Source: an uncultured Lachnospiraceae bacterium (GTDB lineage Bacteria > Bacillota > Clostridia > Lachnospirales > Lachnospiraceae). Taken from it: a DNA stretch of 64,000 bases. The position numbers and the translations under genes were made by a program. Under the pieces are notes generated by a model that saw only the letters and a program-made list of their open reading frames with translations, was not told where the DNA came from and searched no databases. The DNA is taken from the NCBI GenBank assembly GCA_910585075.1, contig CAJUED010000010.1:23697-87696 (forward strand), given 5' to 3'. Below are positions 43,401 to 52,132 of this stretch, in pieces. Within the stretch, counting starts at the first letter, position 1; each line of letters starts with the position of its first letter.

Positions 43401-45133
43401 AAAAGCTGGTGTGGAAATCGGTGGAGGACGGATATCTGGTGGGCTCCCGTGGATCCGTTGGCTCCTCCCTGGTGGCATTTATGGCGGGAATTACCGAGGT
43501 GAATTCCTTAAGCGCACACTACAGATGTCCCAACTGCTTTTATTATGATTTCGATTCTCCGGAGGTGAAGGCCTATGCGGGAAACGCCGGCTGTGATATG
43601 CCGGATAAGACCTGTCCCGTATGTGGAAAGCCTTTGATGAAGGATGGATTTGACATTCCCTTTGAGACGTTCCTGGGATTCAAGGGGGATAAGGAGCCGG
43701 ATATTGATCTGAATTTTTCAGGAGAATACCAGAGTAAAGCCCATAAATATACGGAGGTTATTTTTGGCTATGGACAGACCTACCGGGCCGGTACCATTGC
43801 CACGCTGGCTGATAAAACAGCCTATGGATATGTGAAAAATTATTATGAGGAACGGGGAAGACGAAAACGGGTCTGTGAAATCAACCGTATTGTGGGAGGC
43901 TGTACCGGCATCAGGAGAAGCACCGGGCAGCATCCCGGCGGAATCATTGTCCTGCCCGTGGGAGAGGATATCAATTCCTTTACACCGGTGCAGCATCCGG
44001 CCAATGATATGAGTACGGACATAGTAACCACCCATTTTGATTATCATTCCATTGACCACAACCTGCTAAAGCTTGACATACTGGGCCATGATGATCCCAC
44101 CATGATTCGTATGTTACAGGATTTGACCGGGATTGACCCTACGAAAATTCCACTGGACGATCCGCAGGTGATGTCACTGTTCCAGAATACTTCGGCCCTG
44201 GGGATCAGGCCGGAGCAGATTGACGGCTGTCCTGTAGGTTCTCTTGGCATACCGGAGTTTGGTACGGAATTTGTCATTCAGATGCTCCTTGACACCAAGC
44301 CCAAACAGTTCTCAGACCTGATTCGGATTTCCGGATTAGGGCATGGTACGGATGTGTGGCTGGGGAATGCACAGACGCTGATTATGGATGGAAAGGCGAC
44401 CATTTCAACGGCAATCTGCTGTCGTGACGATATTATGATATATCTGATTAATCAGGGGATGGACAGTGCTTTATCTTTTACCATCATGGAGAGCGTGCGT
44501 AAAGGTAAAGGCTTAAAACCCGAGTGGGAGGAAGCGATGGTAAAGCAGGGAATACCGGATTGGTATATCTGGTCCTGCAAGAAGATTAAATACATGTTCC
44601 CCAAGGCCCACGCGGCGGCTTATGTTATGATGGCATGGCGGATTGCTTACTGTAAAATCAATTATCCACTGGCCTATTATGCGGCTTATTTTTCTATCCG
44701 TGCATCGGCATTTTCCTATGAATTGATGTGTCTGGGGCAGCAGCATCTTGAAAACGCCATGGCAGATTATAAGAGAAGAAGCGATACCCTGTCAAAGAAG
44801 GAGCAGGATACATTTAAAGATATGAAGATTGTCCAGGAGATGTATGCCCGGGGCTTTGATTTTGTACCCATTGACATCTTTCTGGCTCATTCGCGGAACT
44901 TTCAAATCGTGGACGGAAAACTGATGCCTTCCTTAAACAGTATCGACGGATTGGGAGAGAAGGCGGCGGATTCCATTGTGGAGGCGGCAAAGGGCGGTCC
45001 CTTTTTATCCAAGGATGATTTCAGAGAGCGGGCAAAGGTGTCAAAATCCATTGTAGATTTGATGTACAGCCTGCATCTGTTAGGGGAGCTGCCGGAGTCA
45101 AACCAGATTAGTCTGTTTGACTTTGTAATGTAA
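40460..45133 (+). CDS. polC: DNA polymerase III alpha subunit PolC
   Basis: 1557 residues; B. subtilis PolC is about 1440. Order: N-terminal domains (1-180), a Gly/Ala/Ser/Lys low-complexity insert (about 195-300), an OB fold (about 325-415), a PHP domain split around the exonuclease (ELHCHTKMSDMDG), the 3'-5' exonuclease with FVVFDIETTGFSP, VAHNANFDMSF and HRAVDDAQAT, then the polymerase core with GSRGSVGSSLVAF and EPDIDLNFSGEYQ. A CPNC/CPVC zinc site lies between. It is the Gram-positive leading-strand replicase. The insert accounts for the extra length. Confidence 0.97.
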   Translation: MAKQFFEVFPKLNLEQKVQDLFEQVRVEKVSATKSRDFIRVTIISDYLIDKETIFKVESEIKKQFFAIHNVVVKLYERFHLSEQYTPQKLLDAYRDSILVELKAYSPIEYNLFKGADIAFTGDKELKLVIEDTIPARSRSAELSRILEKIFNERCGFGIACEVEYKEKKSGKHQQEDDLKIARQVAEITARAMGGHGGGIGDAAVEAMEGSSFQSSAQGALQGALSSGNESLKAQGAKGQKSGETRVQRGNGAAFEGASAGAKKGAGAGSVSDFGSREKGGLRKGDFKGGRGDFRRALKRSDNPDVLYGRDFEEEAMPIEDIAGEMGEVVIRGKIIRFDTREIKNERTIFMFDVTDFTDTMTIKLFVHNDQVDEMKQGIKPGAFVKLKGLTSIDRFDNELTIGSLAGIKKIPDFTVSRNDNSARKRVELHCHTKMSDMDGVSEAKDIVKRAYKWGHPAIAITDHGVVQSFPDANHVWEDLWKAEKAKCKEAGEGAPDKQDFFKIIYGMEAYLVDDLQEIVTGEHGQDFSADFVVFDIETTGFSPVNNRIIEIGAVKVRKGEITDKFSTFVNPDVPIPFEIEKLTGINDSMVMDAPFIEQVLPEFLDFCGDAVLVAHNANFDMSFIKENALRQKISREFSYVDTVGIARILLPHQGKHTLDAVAKTMGVSLENHHRAVDDAQATAEIFVKFIPMLKETGADTLAKVNALGDASPEIIKRLPSYHAIILAENNIGRENLYALVSASHLTYYSKRPRVPKSLLMKHREGLILGSACEAGELYRALLEGKPETEIARLVNFYDYLEIQPLGNNKFMIDSERISAINSMEDIMNINRKIVALGEEFHKPVVATCDVHFLDPEDEVYRRIIMAGKGFADADEQAPLYLRTTEEMLEEFSYLGSDKAEEVVITNTNKIADRIDVMAPVRPDKCPPVIPDSDKTLTDICYKRAHELYGEELPQIVKDRLEKELHSIITNGFAVMYIIAQKLVWKSVEDGYLVGSRGSVGSSLVAFMAGITEVNSLSAHYRCPNCFYYDFDSPEVKAYAGNAGCDMPDKTCPVCGKPLMKDGFDIPFETFLGFKGDKEPDIDLNFSGEYQSKAHKYTEVIFGYGQTYRAGTIATLADKTAYGYVKNYYEERGRRKRVCEINRIVGGCTGIRRSTGQHPGGIIVLPVGEDINSFTPVQHPANDMSTDIVTTHFDYHSIDHNLLKLDILGHDDPTMIRMLQDLTGIDPTKIPLDDPQVMSLFQNTSALGIRPEQIDGCPVGSLGIPEFGTEFVIQMLLDTKPKQFSDLIRISGLGHGTDVWLGNAQTLIMDGKATISTAICCRDDIMIYLINQGMDSALSFTIMESVRKGKGLKPEWEEAMVKQGIPDWYIWSCKKIKYMFPKAHAAAYVMMAWRIAYCKINYPLAYYAAYFSIRASAFSYELMCLGQQHLENAMADYKRRSDTLSKKEQDTFKDMKIVQEMYARGFDFVPIDIFLAHSRNFQIVDGKLMPSLNSIDGLGEKAADSIVEAAKGGPFLSKDDFRERAKVSKSIVDLMYSLHLLGELPESNQISLFDFVM

Positions 45134-45170
45134 AAGCTGATTATGGATATGGACTAAAGGACAGAAAAAG

Positions 45171-45443
45171 ATGGAAACATATGCAGAGATAAACGATTCG
45201 GATATAAAGTATTTATATGTGCAGGGATTTTGCAGGGAAACCCATTATACAGGCTTACAGCCGGTAGCTTATGTAAGGGATGAACAGAATAATATTTATA
45301 CAAAAACCCGTATGGCGTGTGTATGCGCCGGGGGATTATGTGACAGGAAGGAGAGTTGTGATTTGCTGGGTAACGCCCCGGATGTGATAGAGCCGGAAAA
45401 GGAATGGAAACTTCGGGATAAGATGCGGGGGACGAAAGAATAA
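45171..45443 (+). CDS. Small Cys-containing protein after polC
   Basis: 90 residues, family not recognised. There are five Cys: one near residue 21 and a cluster MACVCAGGLCDRKESCDLLG near 49-68 that could bind metal. No membrane segment. It is 37 bases after polC and followed by a strong hairpin, so probably cotranscribed with polC. Confidence 0.6.
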   Translation: METYAEINDSDIKYLYVQGFCRETHYTGLQPVAYVRDEQNNIYTKTRMACVCAGGLCDRKESCDLLGNAPDVIEPEKEWKLRDKMRGTKE

Positions 45444-45457
45444 AAGGGAAAATTTTT

Positions 45458-45493
45458 ACAGCCGGAAAGTGATAAGATAATCTTTCCGGCTGT
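45458..45493. terminator. Hairpin terminator between converging genes
   Basis: ACAGCCGGAAAG (45458-45469) and CTTTCCGGCTGT (45482-45493) form a perfect 12-bp stem, extended by AATTTT/AAAATT. It lies just after both converging genes' stop codons. Confidence 0.85.
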
Positions 45494-45498
45494 GAAAA

Positions 45499-48400
45499 TT
45501 ACTTCAATATACTGTCAAGAGTCTGTAACAAGATTTTTATGTCAATAGGTTTGGCAATATGGCCGTTCATACCTGCCCGCAGGGCTTCCTGCTTATCTTC
45601 AATGAAGGCGTTGGCCGTCATTGCAATGATGGGAATCGAGGACAGCCGGGATTCTTCCAGCCCGCGAATGAGTTTGGTGGCCTCATAACCGTCCATTACG
45701 GGCATCTGCACATCCATAAGAATAAGCTGATAGTAGCCGGGCGTTGAGTTCTTTAGCATATCTACGGCAATCCGGCCGTTTCCTGCAACTTCAACGGAAA
45801 ATCCCGCTTCATTTAAAATGGCGGTGGCAATTTCCTGATTCAGTTCATTATCCTCAGCCAACAAAATACGTCCTGTGCGTTCTCCGGACAGTTCATTTAT
45901 TCCTTCGGCTTTATCGGAATCGTCTGCGTTTACGATGGAGTGCAGGCAGTTTCTCAAATCCGACATAAACAAAGGCTTGCTGCAAAAGGCCGTGACGCCG
46001 GCTTCTTTTGCTTCCTCCTCTATATCCGACCAGTCATATGCCGTCAGAACAATGATCGGTACATCTTCCCCCATTTCCTTTCGGATTCTGCGGGTAACCT
46101 CTACGCCGTTCATATCGGGCAGACGCCAGTCAATGATATAAACACAATAATTGTCATTGCGGGTAAGGGCCTGACGGGTGCGAAGGACAGCTTCCTTTCC
46201 GGAGAGAGTCCACTCTGCACGCATGCCTATCTGCTGAAGCATGTAGGTTACACTGTCGCAGGTGTTGAAATCATCATCAACGACCAGAGCCCGGCAATCC
46301 TTGAATTCCGGTATGACGACAGGCTCTTTGGTGCCGGAATACAGACGGAAGGTAAGCGTAAGGATAAATTCGGTTCCCACACCTTTTTCTGTTTTTACCT
46401 GAATGGTTCCATTCATCATGTCTACGATATTTTTTGTGATTGCCATTCCCAGGCCGGTTCCCTGGATACCGCTGATGGTGGAATTGCGTTCCCGCTCAAA
46501 GGGTTCAAAAATTCGGGCGGCAAAATCCTGACTCATTCCAATACCGGTGTCTTTGATATGGAATTCATAGGTCGCATGCCCTGCCGGGGCCCCGGTTTTT
46601 TCCGTAACACGTATACTGACTGTGCCGCCGGCGGCAGTGTACTTAATGGAATTGCTGAGCAGATTTAAAAGCACCTGATTAAGCCGCAGTCTGTCACAAT
46701 AAATCTCCTCATCAAGAACATCCACCGCATCCATGTAGAGCTCTAACTGTTTGGCGTAAACATCTGCCTGAACAATATTGCGAAGCCCGTGCAAAATATC
46801 AGGCAGGCTGCAGCGTTTTTCATCCAGATGCATTTTTCCGCTTTCAATACGGCTCATATCCAGAATATCATTAATCAGGCTCAGGAGATGATTTCCGGAG
46901 GTCATAATCTTTTTCAGATATTCCTCCACCAGTTCTTTCTGTTCAATATGGGTGAGGGCAAGGGCCGTAAAGCCGACGATTGCATTCATTGGAGTGCGGA
47001 TGTCGTGGGACATATTTGAGAGAAATACGCTTTTTGCCTTACTTGCCCGGTTGGCCTGCATGAGGGCATCCTCTAAAAGCGCTTTCTTTTCCAGCTCCCG
47101 GCGGGTTTCTTCATCCACGCTTCTGAAGCCTAAAACAGCGCCCTGGTGCTCTGATTTTCTGTCTACAAGTACCAGCTTTATCTGATAATATTTTAACTGG
47201 CCGTTGCAGAATGTGCGGTAATTGATATAATATGTCTTTTTTTCAAGTAAATCGTCTTTCAGATGGCCATGGAGAAATGCCTGACGCATCATATCCCGAT
47301 CGTCCTGATAAACGCAGGTTTGTATGTAGCGTTCCATGCTTTCATTCAGCGATATATCACCGGAAAAAATAGAGCTTAATATATGCTGGCGGCAATCTTC
47401 AAGGCGAAGGGCCTTTCCGGCGCCGGTTGCAAGATCGAAATAGCAGACAAGAACATAGTCAATGCTGAGTGCGCGGACCAACTCGGCCTGCCGCTGCTCC
47501 TGCTCCATACGTTCTCTCTTTTCCTGTAGTTTCTGAGCGGTATAGTCTAAAAGGAAACGTTGATAGAACAGTTCCCCATGTTCCTCAACCAGCTTGACGT
47601 TGCCAAGCACATGAAGAATCTCCCCGTCACCGCGCCGCACGCGGTATTCCACACTGACATTGTCCCCTGCCTTTTTTAAGGATTGGATGGAGGAGCGAAG
47701 GGTTTCCTTGTCCTCGTCCATTACAGAGGTTGCAACCATATCAAATCCGTCGTTTTGCAGTTCTTCCTCAGATTCATAGCCTAAAATTTTAAGAGCGGCC
47801 CTGTTGATGCTTATGATACGGGAACCATCCAGAGAATGGCACATGACGCCGCAGTCCATGGTGGTGAAAAGAGTTTCCAGAGTATGGTTTTTCTGGATAA
47901 TCTCACGTTCATATGCACGCTCCTGCGTTACGTCAATGGCAACGCCCAAGGTTCCCATTACACTTCCATCCAGGTCATACAACGGGGATTTATAGGTGGT
48001 AAGGAGTCGTTTCCCTTCACCGGTCTGAATAATCTCCTCGGACACACAGGTTTTCTTTAAACGCATAACGGTGTCTTCGGATTCTATACAGGCGGGATCA
48101 TCCTGTTCCACATCCCATATATAAGCATGGCGGCGGCCCTGAACCTGCTCTTTTGTCTTGTTTACGGTTTTACAAAAACTGTCGTTTACTTTTTCATGGA
48201 TGCCGTCTTTCGTTTTATACCAGACCAAGCTTGGGATACTGTTGATGGTGGATTCCAAATATTGATTGGTCTGCCAGAAATCCTTGCTTTGCTTATAAGC
48301 CTGCTGCCACCTTAAAAAGCGGAAACGGATTTCGGATTCTGACATGGGCAGAGTCCATATATCTTTTATCCGGGTCAGCTCCTCCGGGGAAGGAGGAAAA

Positions 48401-48654
48401 TTTTCTTTATCCATAAGCAAAATCAGTTCCGTATCCTGGCGCATACCGCCAATAAGGGTTTGCAGCGTGCAGCTGACGTCCAGTCCCTGTGAATGAACGA
48501 AAATCACATCTGCCTTAGCGGCAGACGCCGCATCCGGCTCATCACTTTCAAAAAAATCATGTGTAAAATTATCAAGGGCAGGTATTTCCCTGATAATGTC
48601 AAACAGACTGCATTGACGGCCTGCTAAATAGAAATGAACGTGGCAACGGTACAT
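45499..48654 (-). CDS. Hybrid sensor histidine kinase with two receiver domains
   Basis: 1051 residues. The N-terminal 115 residues look like a degenerate receiver. Then three PAS-like regions (about 130-255, 262-380 and 395-515), a HisKA domain with the phosphorylated His in SNMSHDIRTPMNAI (about 560), a HATPase with SNSIKYT and GTGLGMAI, and two receivers (about 785-905 with IIDWRLPD, and 925-1045 with LMDVQMPVMDG). There is no membrane helix and no DNA-binding output, so it is probably cytoplasmic with a separate or indirect target. It has its own promoter. Confidence 0.92.
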   Translation of the reverse strand: MYRCHVHFYLAGRQCSLFDIIREIPALDNFTHDFFESDEPDAASAAKADVIFVHSQGLDVSCTLQTLIGGMRQDTELILLMDKENFPPSPEELTRIKDIWTLPMSESEIRFRFLRWQQAYKQSKDFWQTNQYLESTINSIPSLVWYKTKDGIHEKVNDSFCKTVNKTKEQVQGRRHAYIWDVEQDDPACIESEDTVMRLKKTCVSEEIIQTGEGKRLLTTYKSPLYDLDGSVMGTLGVAIDVTQERAYEREIIQKNHTLETLFTTMDCGVMCHSLDGSRIISINRAALKILGYESEEELQNDGFDMVATSVMDEDKETLRSSIQSLKKAGDNVSVEYRVRRGDGEILHVLGNVKLVEEHGELFYQRFLLDYTAQKLQEKRERMEQEQRQAELVRALSIDYVLVCYFDLATGAGKALRLEDCRQHILSSIFSGDISLNESMERYIQTCVYQDDRDMMRQAFLHGHLKDDLLEKKTYYINYRTFCNGQLKYYQIKLVLVDRKSEHQGAVLGFRSVDEETRRELEKKALLEDALMQANRASKAKSVFLSNMSHDIRTPMNAIVGFTALALTHIEQKELVEEYLKKIMTSGNHLLSLINDILDMSRIESGKMHLDEKRCSLPDILHGLRNIVQADVYAKQLELYMDAVDVLDEEIYCDRLRLNQVLLNLLSNSIKYTAAGGTVSIRVTEKTGAPAGHATYEFHIKDTGIGMSQDFAARIFEPFERERNSTISGIQGTGLGMAITKNIVDMMNGTIQVKTEKGVGTEFILTLTFRLYSGTKEPVVIPEFKDCRALVVDDDFNTCDSVTYMLQQIGMRAEWTLSGKEAVLRTRQALTRNDNYCVYIIDWRLPDMNGVEVTRRIRKEMGEDVPIIVLTAYDWSDIEEEAKEAGVTAFCSKPLFMSDLRNCLHSIVNADDSDKAEGINELSGERTGRILLAEDNELNQEIATAILNEAGFSVEVAGNGRIAVDMLKNSTPGYYQLILMDVQMPVMDGYEATKLIRGLEESRLSSIPIIAMTANAFIEDKQEALRAGMNGHIAKPIDIKILLQTLDSILK

Positions 48655-48699
48655 TTCTGCTCCCTCCCTTAGGTAACAAAAAAATTCATATACCCTTAT

Positions 48700-48729
48700 A
48701 TTTTACAATGCAAGTCCCTAATCTGTCAA
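48700..48729 (-). promoter_or_regulatory. Promoter for the hybrid kinase
   Basis: On the - strand TTGACA (48729-48724) and TAAAAT (48705-48700) are 18 bases apart, about 45 bases before the start codon. AAGGGAGGGAG follows as the ribosome site. Confidence 0.65.
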
Positions 48730-48795
48730 TTATGCGGAGAGGGATTTTGCGGATGCTGATTTTAGCTGATCTTACGAAGTGAAAGTGCCAGGGAG

Positions 48796-49380
48796 TTAAA
48801 ATATGCCGGTGATAAATATCTCCAATCCTATGACGATCAGTATGGCACCTCCGGCAATGGATGCTTTATCGGAAAGACAGGTACCGAATTTTTTCCCGAT
48901 GACAAGTCCCGCCATACAAATGAAAAATGTTACGGTTGCAATAATCAGTGCGCAGACACAGGCTTTGTAAAGGCTGTAATCCGCTATGGTAAAGCCCACG
49001 GACAGCGCATCTATAGAGGTGGCAATACCCTGTACAAAAAGAGCGGAGAGCCCAACTTTAGGCGTTTCATCTTCCGTTTCCCGGTTCCAAATGCCCTGGG
49101 CCAACATTTTTCCGCCGATAAAAAGAAGCAGTATGAGGGCAATCCATGGAATCAGTTTTTCAAATGCGCGGATGTACCCGACAATTGTGTGTACGCATAC
49201 CCAGCCGATGAGCGGCATCAGAGCCTGAAAAAATGCAAAAATCCCGGCAATACCGTACATCTTGGTGCACTTCATTTCGGGTTCGTGGAGACCGTTTGCA
49301 AGGGATACCGAAAAGGCATCCATGGCAAGGCCGATTCCAAGTAAAATACTGTTAAAGAAAAATAATAAATTCCATTCCAT
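48796..49380 (-). CDS. mntP: Manganese efflux pump MntP
   Basis: 194 residues with six membrane helices. Each half has an Asp-bearing motif: GLAMDAFSVSLANG (about 18-31) and GIATSIDALSVGFT (about 118-131), the metal sites of MntP. It exports Mn2+ across the membrane. GGAGGAAAAAAC precedes the ATG. The upstream region is occupied by repeat array F, and no manganese riboswitch is recognisable. Confidence 0.94.
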   Translation of the reverse strand: MEWNLLFFFNSILLGIGLAMDAFSVSLANGLHEPEMKCTKMYGIAGIFAFFQALMPLIGWVCVHTIVGYIRAFEKLIPWIALILLLFIGGKMLAQGIWNRETEDETPKVGLSALFVQGIATSIDALSVGFTIADYSLYKACVCALIIATVTFFICMAGLVIGKKFGTCLSDKASIAGGAILIVIGLEIFITGIF

Positions 49381-49401
49381 ATGTTTTTTCCTCCGTACAC
49401 A

Positions 49402-49503
49402 CCAAACACTGACAGGTCAGCTTATTGGTCAAACGCTAGTAGCTTATTGGTCAAACGCCGACAGGTCAGCTTATTGGTCAAATGCTGACGTATCAGCTTA
49501 TTA
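49402..49503 (-). repeat. Four AATAAGCT-family units, - strand (array F)
   Basis: Read on the - strand: AATAAGCTGATACGTCAGC..., AATAAGCTGACCTGTCGGC..., AATAAGCTACTAGC..., AATAAGCTGACCTGTCAG..., each ending GTTTGACC or GTTTGG. Periods are 27, 27 and 22. GCTGAC/GTCAGC arms form hairpins. It fills the gap just upstream of mntP. Confidence 0.82.
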
Positions 49504-49643
49504 CTATCATGGAATAGAGTGATTGTCAAATAAAATCAGGATTAAAAGAATCTGAAAAGTAACTGGCAGTGAACAGATTATGCTTTCGTAAAATTTTGGA
49601 AAGTGCCTGCCTGATTCAATATGGATAAAATGTGGATTGTATG

Positions 49644-49706
49644 TGCATTTAAAAATGCATAAAACAATAAAAAGTGGTTGAGAAATGGATTGAAATAGAG
49701 TAAAAT
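49644..49706 (+). promoter_or_regulatory. Promoter and upstream dyad for the Uma2 gene
   Basis: TTGAGA (49678-49683) and TAAAAT (49701-49706) are 17 bases apart. A perfect dyad TGCATTT-AA-AAATGCA (49644-49659) lies 18 bases upstream and could bind the gene's own HTH domain; that link is a guess. The rest of the 49504-49752 gap is A/T-rich without features. Confidence 0.55.
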
Positions 49707-49752
49707 ATGGATATAAACAAAGATGTTGATGGATATATATGGAGGGTGATTC

Positions 49753-50550
49753 ATGACAATCGAAGAAATGAAAGAACGCAAAAAAGAAATGGGCTTTTCG
49801 TATGAGCAGATTGCGGAGCGGTCAGGCCTTCCTGTTGGCACGGTCCAGAAAGTTTTAGGGGGCATTACGAAGGCACCACGTTACGAAACACTGCAGGCGC
49901 TTGAAAGAGTATTTCTTGCGGAGAAATCCACAATAATGGAACCGTCGGCAATTTATTCTTATGAAAAGAGACAGGGAGACTATACGGTGGAAGACTATTA
50001 TCGAATTCCGGAAGAACATAGGGTGGAACTGATTGACGGCGTGATTTATGATATGGCGGCGCCGAATTACATTCATCAGATGATTGGAGGGGAAATATTC
50101 AACCGTATATCCAATTACATCAGGCAGAATAAAGGAAAATGTATCCCGGGATATGCGCCGCTGGATGTTCGGCTGGATTGCGATAATAAAACGATGGTTC
50201 AACCTGATGTGTTTGTGGTATGCGACAGGGAGAAACTGCGCGGCGGTATGGTGTATGGCGCACCGGATTTTGTAGCCGAGATATTTTCAAAATCCACGCG
50301 GAAGAAGGACATGTATTTAAAATTGCAGAAATATGCGGACGCAGGGGTCAGGGAATATTGGATGATAGACCCGGAACATCAGAAGGTGATTGTGCATGAC
50401 CTGGAGCATGCGGCACCTCCCGCCATATATGGATTTGGGGATGTGGTTCCGGTACAGATTTTCGAAGGGGACTGCCGGATTGATTTCGGGGAGATTTATG
50501 ATTATATACGGCCGTTCATGGACACACTTGACCTGTCGTCACCGGAATAA
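49753..50550 (+). CDS. HTH-Uma2 family putative endonuclease
   Basis: 265 residues. An N-terminal Cro-like helix-turn-helix (about 1-55: SYEQIAERSGLPVGTVQKVL) is joined to a Uma2 (DUF820) domain of the restriction-endonuclease-like fold. The acidic core is visible: HRVELIDGVIYDMA, VQPDVFVVCD (Asp) and APDFVAEIFSKSTRKKD (Glu and Lys). Function in this family is not settled. GGAGGGTGA precedes the ATG. The DNA-binding domain suggests autoregulation. Confidence 0.85.
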   Translation: MTIEEMKERKKEMGFSYEQIAERSGLPVGTVQKVLGGITKAPRYETLQALERVFLAEKSTIMEPSAIYSYEKRQGDYTVEDYYRIPEEHRVELIDGVIYDMAAPNYIHQMIGGEIFNRISNYIRQNKGKCIPGYAPLDVRLDCDNKTMVQPDVFVVCDREKLRGGMVYGAPDFVAEIFSKSTRKKDMYLKLQKYADAGVREYWMIDPEHQKVIVHDLEHAAPPAIYGFGDVVPVQIFEGDCRIDFGEIYDYIRPFMDTLDLSSPE

Positions 50551-50565
50551 GGGATTATGCATAAG

Positions 50566-50605
50566 CCCTGCCGCCTTTTGCGGGTTGCTTTAAAGGGCGG
50601 CAGGG
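50566..50605. terminator. Hairpin between converging genes
   Basis: CCCTGCCGCC (50566-50575) and GGCGGCAGGG (50596-50605) form a perfect 10-bp stem between the Uma2 gene and degV. T runs are absent, so it may act as a stability barrier. Confidence 0.6.
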
Positions 50606-50612
50606 TGACCTG

Positions 50613-51458
50613 TCAGGAAAGAGCAAAAAATGCGACTGCAATGGCCCCAGGGCCTACATGGGTTCCGATAGTGCCGCCCACAGTGGCAACAGGAAGACTG
50701 TCCACATGTTCCCTCCAGAGGGTTTCACTGTCAGTGATATATTTTTGCATCAGTGTATCGCTTAAACCTGTGTAGCCTAAGAAATAAGGCTTCGTAAAAT
50801 CAATGCCGCCTGAAGTGGCAATATGCTGGGCAAGAAGATTGTTACCCTGCTTGGAACCCCTCGCTTTTCCCAGCATGGCAACCTCGCCGTCCACAACCCC
50901 TACAACAGGTTTAATGGACAGGACATTTCCGGCAAAGGCCACGGTTTTGGAGATACGGCCGCCTTTTTTCAAATATTCCAGTGTGTCTAAAAGGGCAATC
51001 AGCCGGATTTTCTTTTTATCAGCCTCAAGCTTTTCCACAATGGCCTGGGGCTCCATGCCAGCATCCTTAAGCTGAAGGGCATATTCCACCAGAGCACGTT
51101 CCCCTACGGTTGCGTTTTCACTGTCCACCACGAAGGCTCTGCCTTCAAATTCCTGTGCGGCGATACATGCGCTCTGATAGGTACCGGAGAGTTTACCGGA
51201 CAAGGTGATGATAATGGCAATGCCGCCGGCTTCGGTCACCTTTCTGATGGCCTCACCAAACTCATAGGGAGGAATCTGGCTGGTGGTGGGCAGGGCATCA
51301 CATTCAATGAGTCTTTCATAAAATTCTTTGTGGGTCAGGTTTACACCGTCAAGGAATTCTTCTTCGTCAAAGGTAATTTTCATGGGAAGGACAGTAAGAT
51401 CCTCACGGGTTACGTTTACAATATCCGATGATGAATCGGTGATAATCTGAATATTCAT
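50613..51458 (-). CDS. DegV family fatty-acid binding protein (FakB-like)
   Basis: 281 residues. IQIITDSSSDI at the N-terminus and TSQIPPYEFGEA, IITLSGKLSGTYQSA and FVVDSENATVGE are DegV signatures. Such proteins present fatty acids to FakA kinase. ATG 51458 follows AAGGAGA by five bases. The last residues have VATVGGTIGTHVGPGA, the conserved C-terminal lobe. Confidence 0.93.
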   Translation of the reverse strand: MNIQIITDSSSDIVNVTREDLTVLPMKITFDEEEFLDGVNLTHKEFYERLIECDALPTTSQIPPYEFGEAIRKVTEAGGIAIIITLSGKLSGTYQSACIAAQEFEGRAFVVDSENATVGERALVEYALQLKDAGMEPQAIVEKLEADKKKIRLIALLDTLEYLKKGGRISKTVAFAGNVLSIKPVVGVVDGEVAMLGKARGSKQGNNLLAQHIATSGGIDFTKPYFLGYTGLSDTLMQKYITDSETLWREHVDSLPVATVGGTIGTHVGPGAIAVAFFALS

Positions 51459-51475
51459 TGCTATCTCCTTCGTGC

Positions 51476-52132
51476 TCACGCTTCTTTTTTATAATTGCGT
51501 AGAATTAAAATAATTCCGGTAAAAATCAAGATAAATGTTACGGCAATCATAACATATATAACTGTCATGTCGGCGGGACCGTAAAGAACAAGACATTCTC
51601 CATCTGAATAGGAGGAGAGGAGTTCTTCTATCTCGCTCTTAGTGTAGCCCATGTATTCCAGTTGTTCCCGAAAGGCACTTTCCAGACCTTTCAGGTTGGC
51701 GTTCATTTTTACGGCAACTCCATCAAAATGAATGCTGGTTTCAGGGAAACTTCCACCTGTTAAATAGTCATAGGTTTCATCCGTCAGCTGCTCCATGGCA
51801 TCCAAATCATCCTTGCGGATATACACTCCGGCCATTCCGCCTTCCCCCACAGGAATCAGGTAATAATAGCCATTGGTTTTGGAGGGGGTTCTGGAATTCT
51901 CGTATTGGGTGTAGCTTTCTTTTGAAGCAAAGCTGCCGAGACTGTAAAACAGTTCTCCTTTAACATGCATGCCCTTTTTTAATCCCTTTTCCAGCACGTA
52001 ATCATAATCCTGGGAGGGCAGCAGGATTTGCGGAAAGACGCCTTGCTTTATCATGACACCAAGAAGAATGCAGCCAAAAAATAAAAGGGTTGCGGAAAAT
52101 GTGGAAAAGCTTCTAATCAATCGTCCTATCAT
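51476..52132 (-). CDS. Membrane protein with two flanking helices, unknown family
   Basis: 218 residues. One helix near the N-terminus (about 13-32) and one near the C-terminus (about 188-208) flank an extracytoplasmic domain of about 150 residues. No named family is recognised. ATG 52132 overlaps the upstream gene's TGA (ATGA), with GGAG six bases before; an earlier ATG at 52144 is possible. The overlap suggests the two are translated together. Confidence 0.72.
   Translation of the reverse strand: MIGRLIRSFSTFSATLLFFGCILLGVMIKQGVFPQILLPSQDYDYVLEKGLKKGMHVKGELFYSLGSFASKESYTQYENSRTPSKTNGYYYLIPVGEGGMAGVYIRKDDLDAMEQLTDETYDYLTGGSFPETSIHFDGVAVKMNANLKGLESAFREQLEYMGYTKSEIEELLSSYSDGECLVLYGPADMTVIYVMIAVTFILIFTGIILILRNYKKEA

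Noticed and set aside
49381..49510. yybP-ykoY manganese riboswitch before mntP
   Set aside because: The space is filled by AATAAGCT-family repeats and the riboswitch core was not found.
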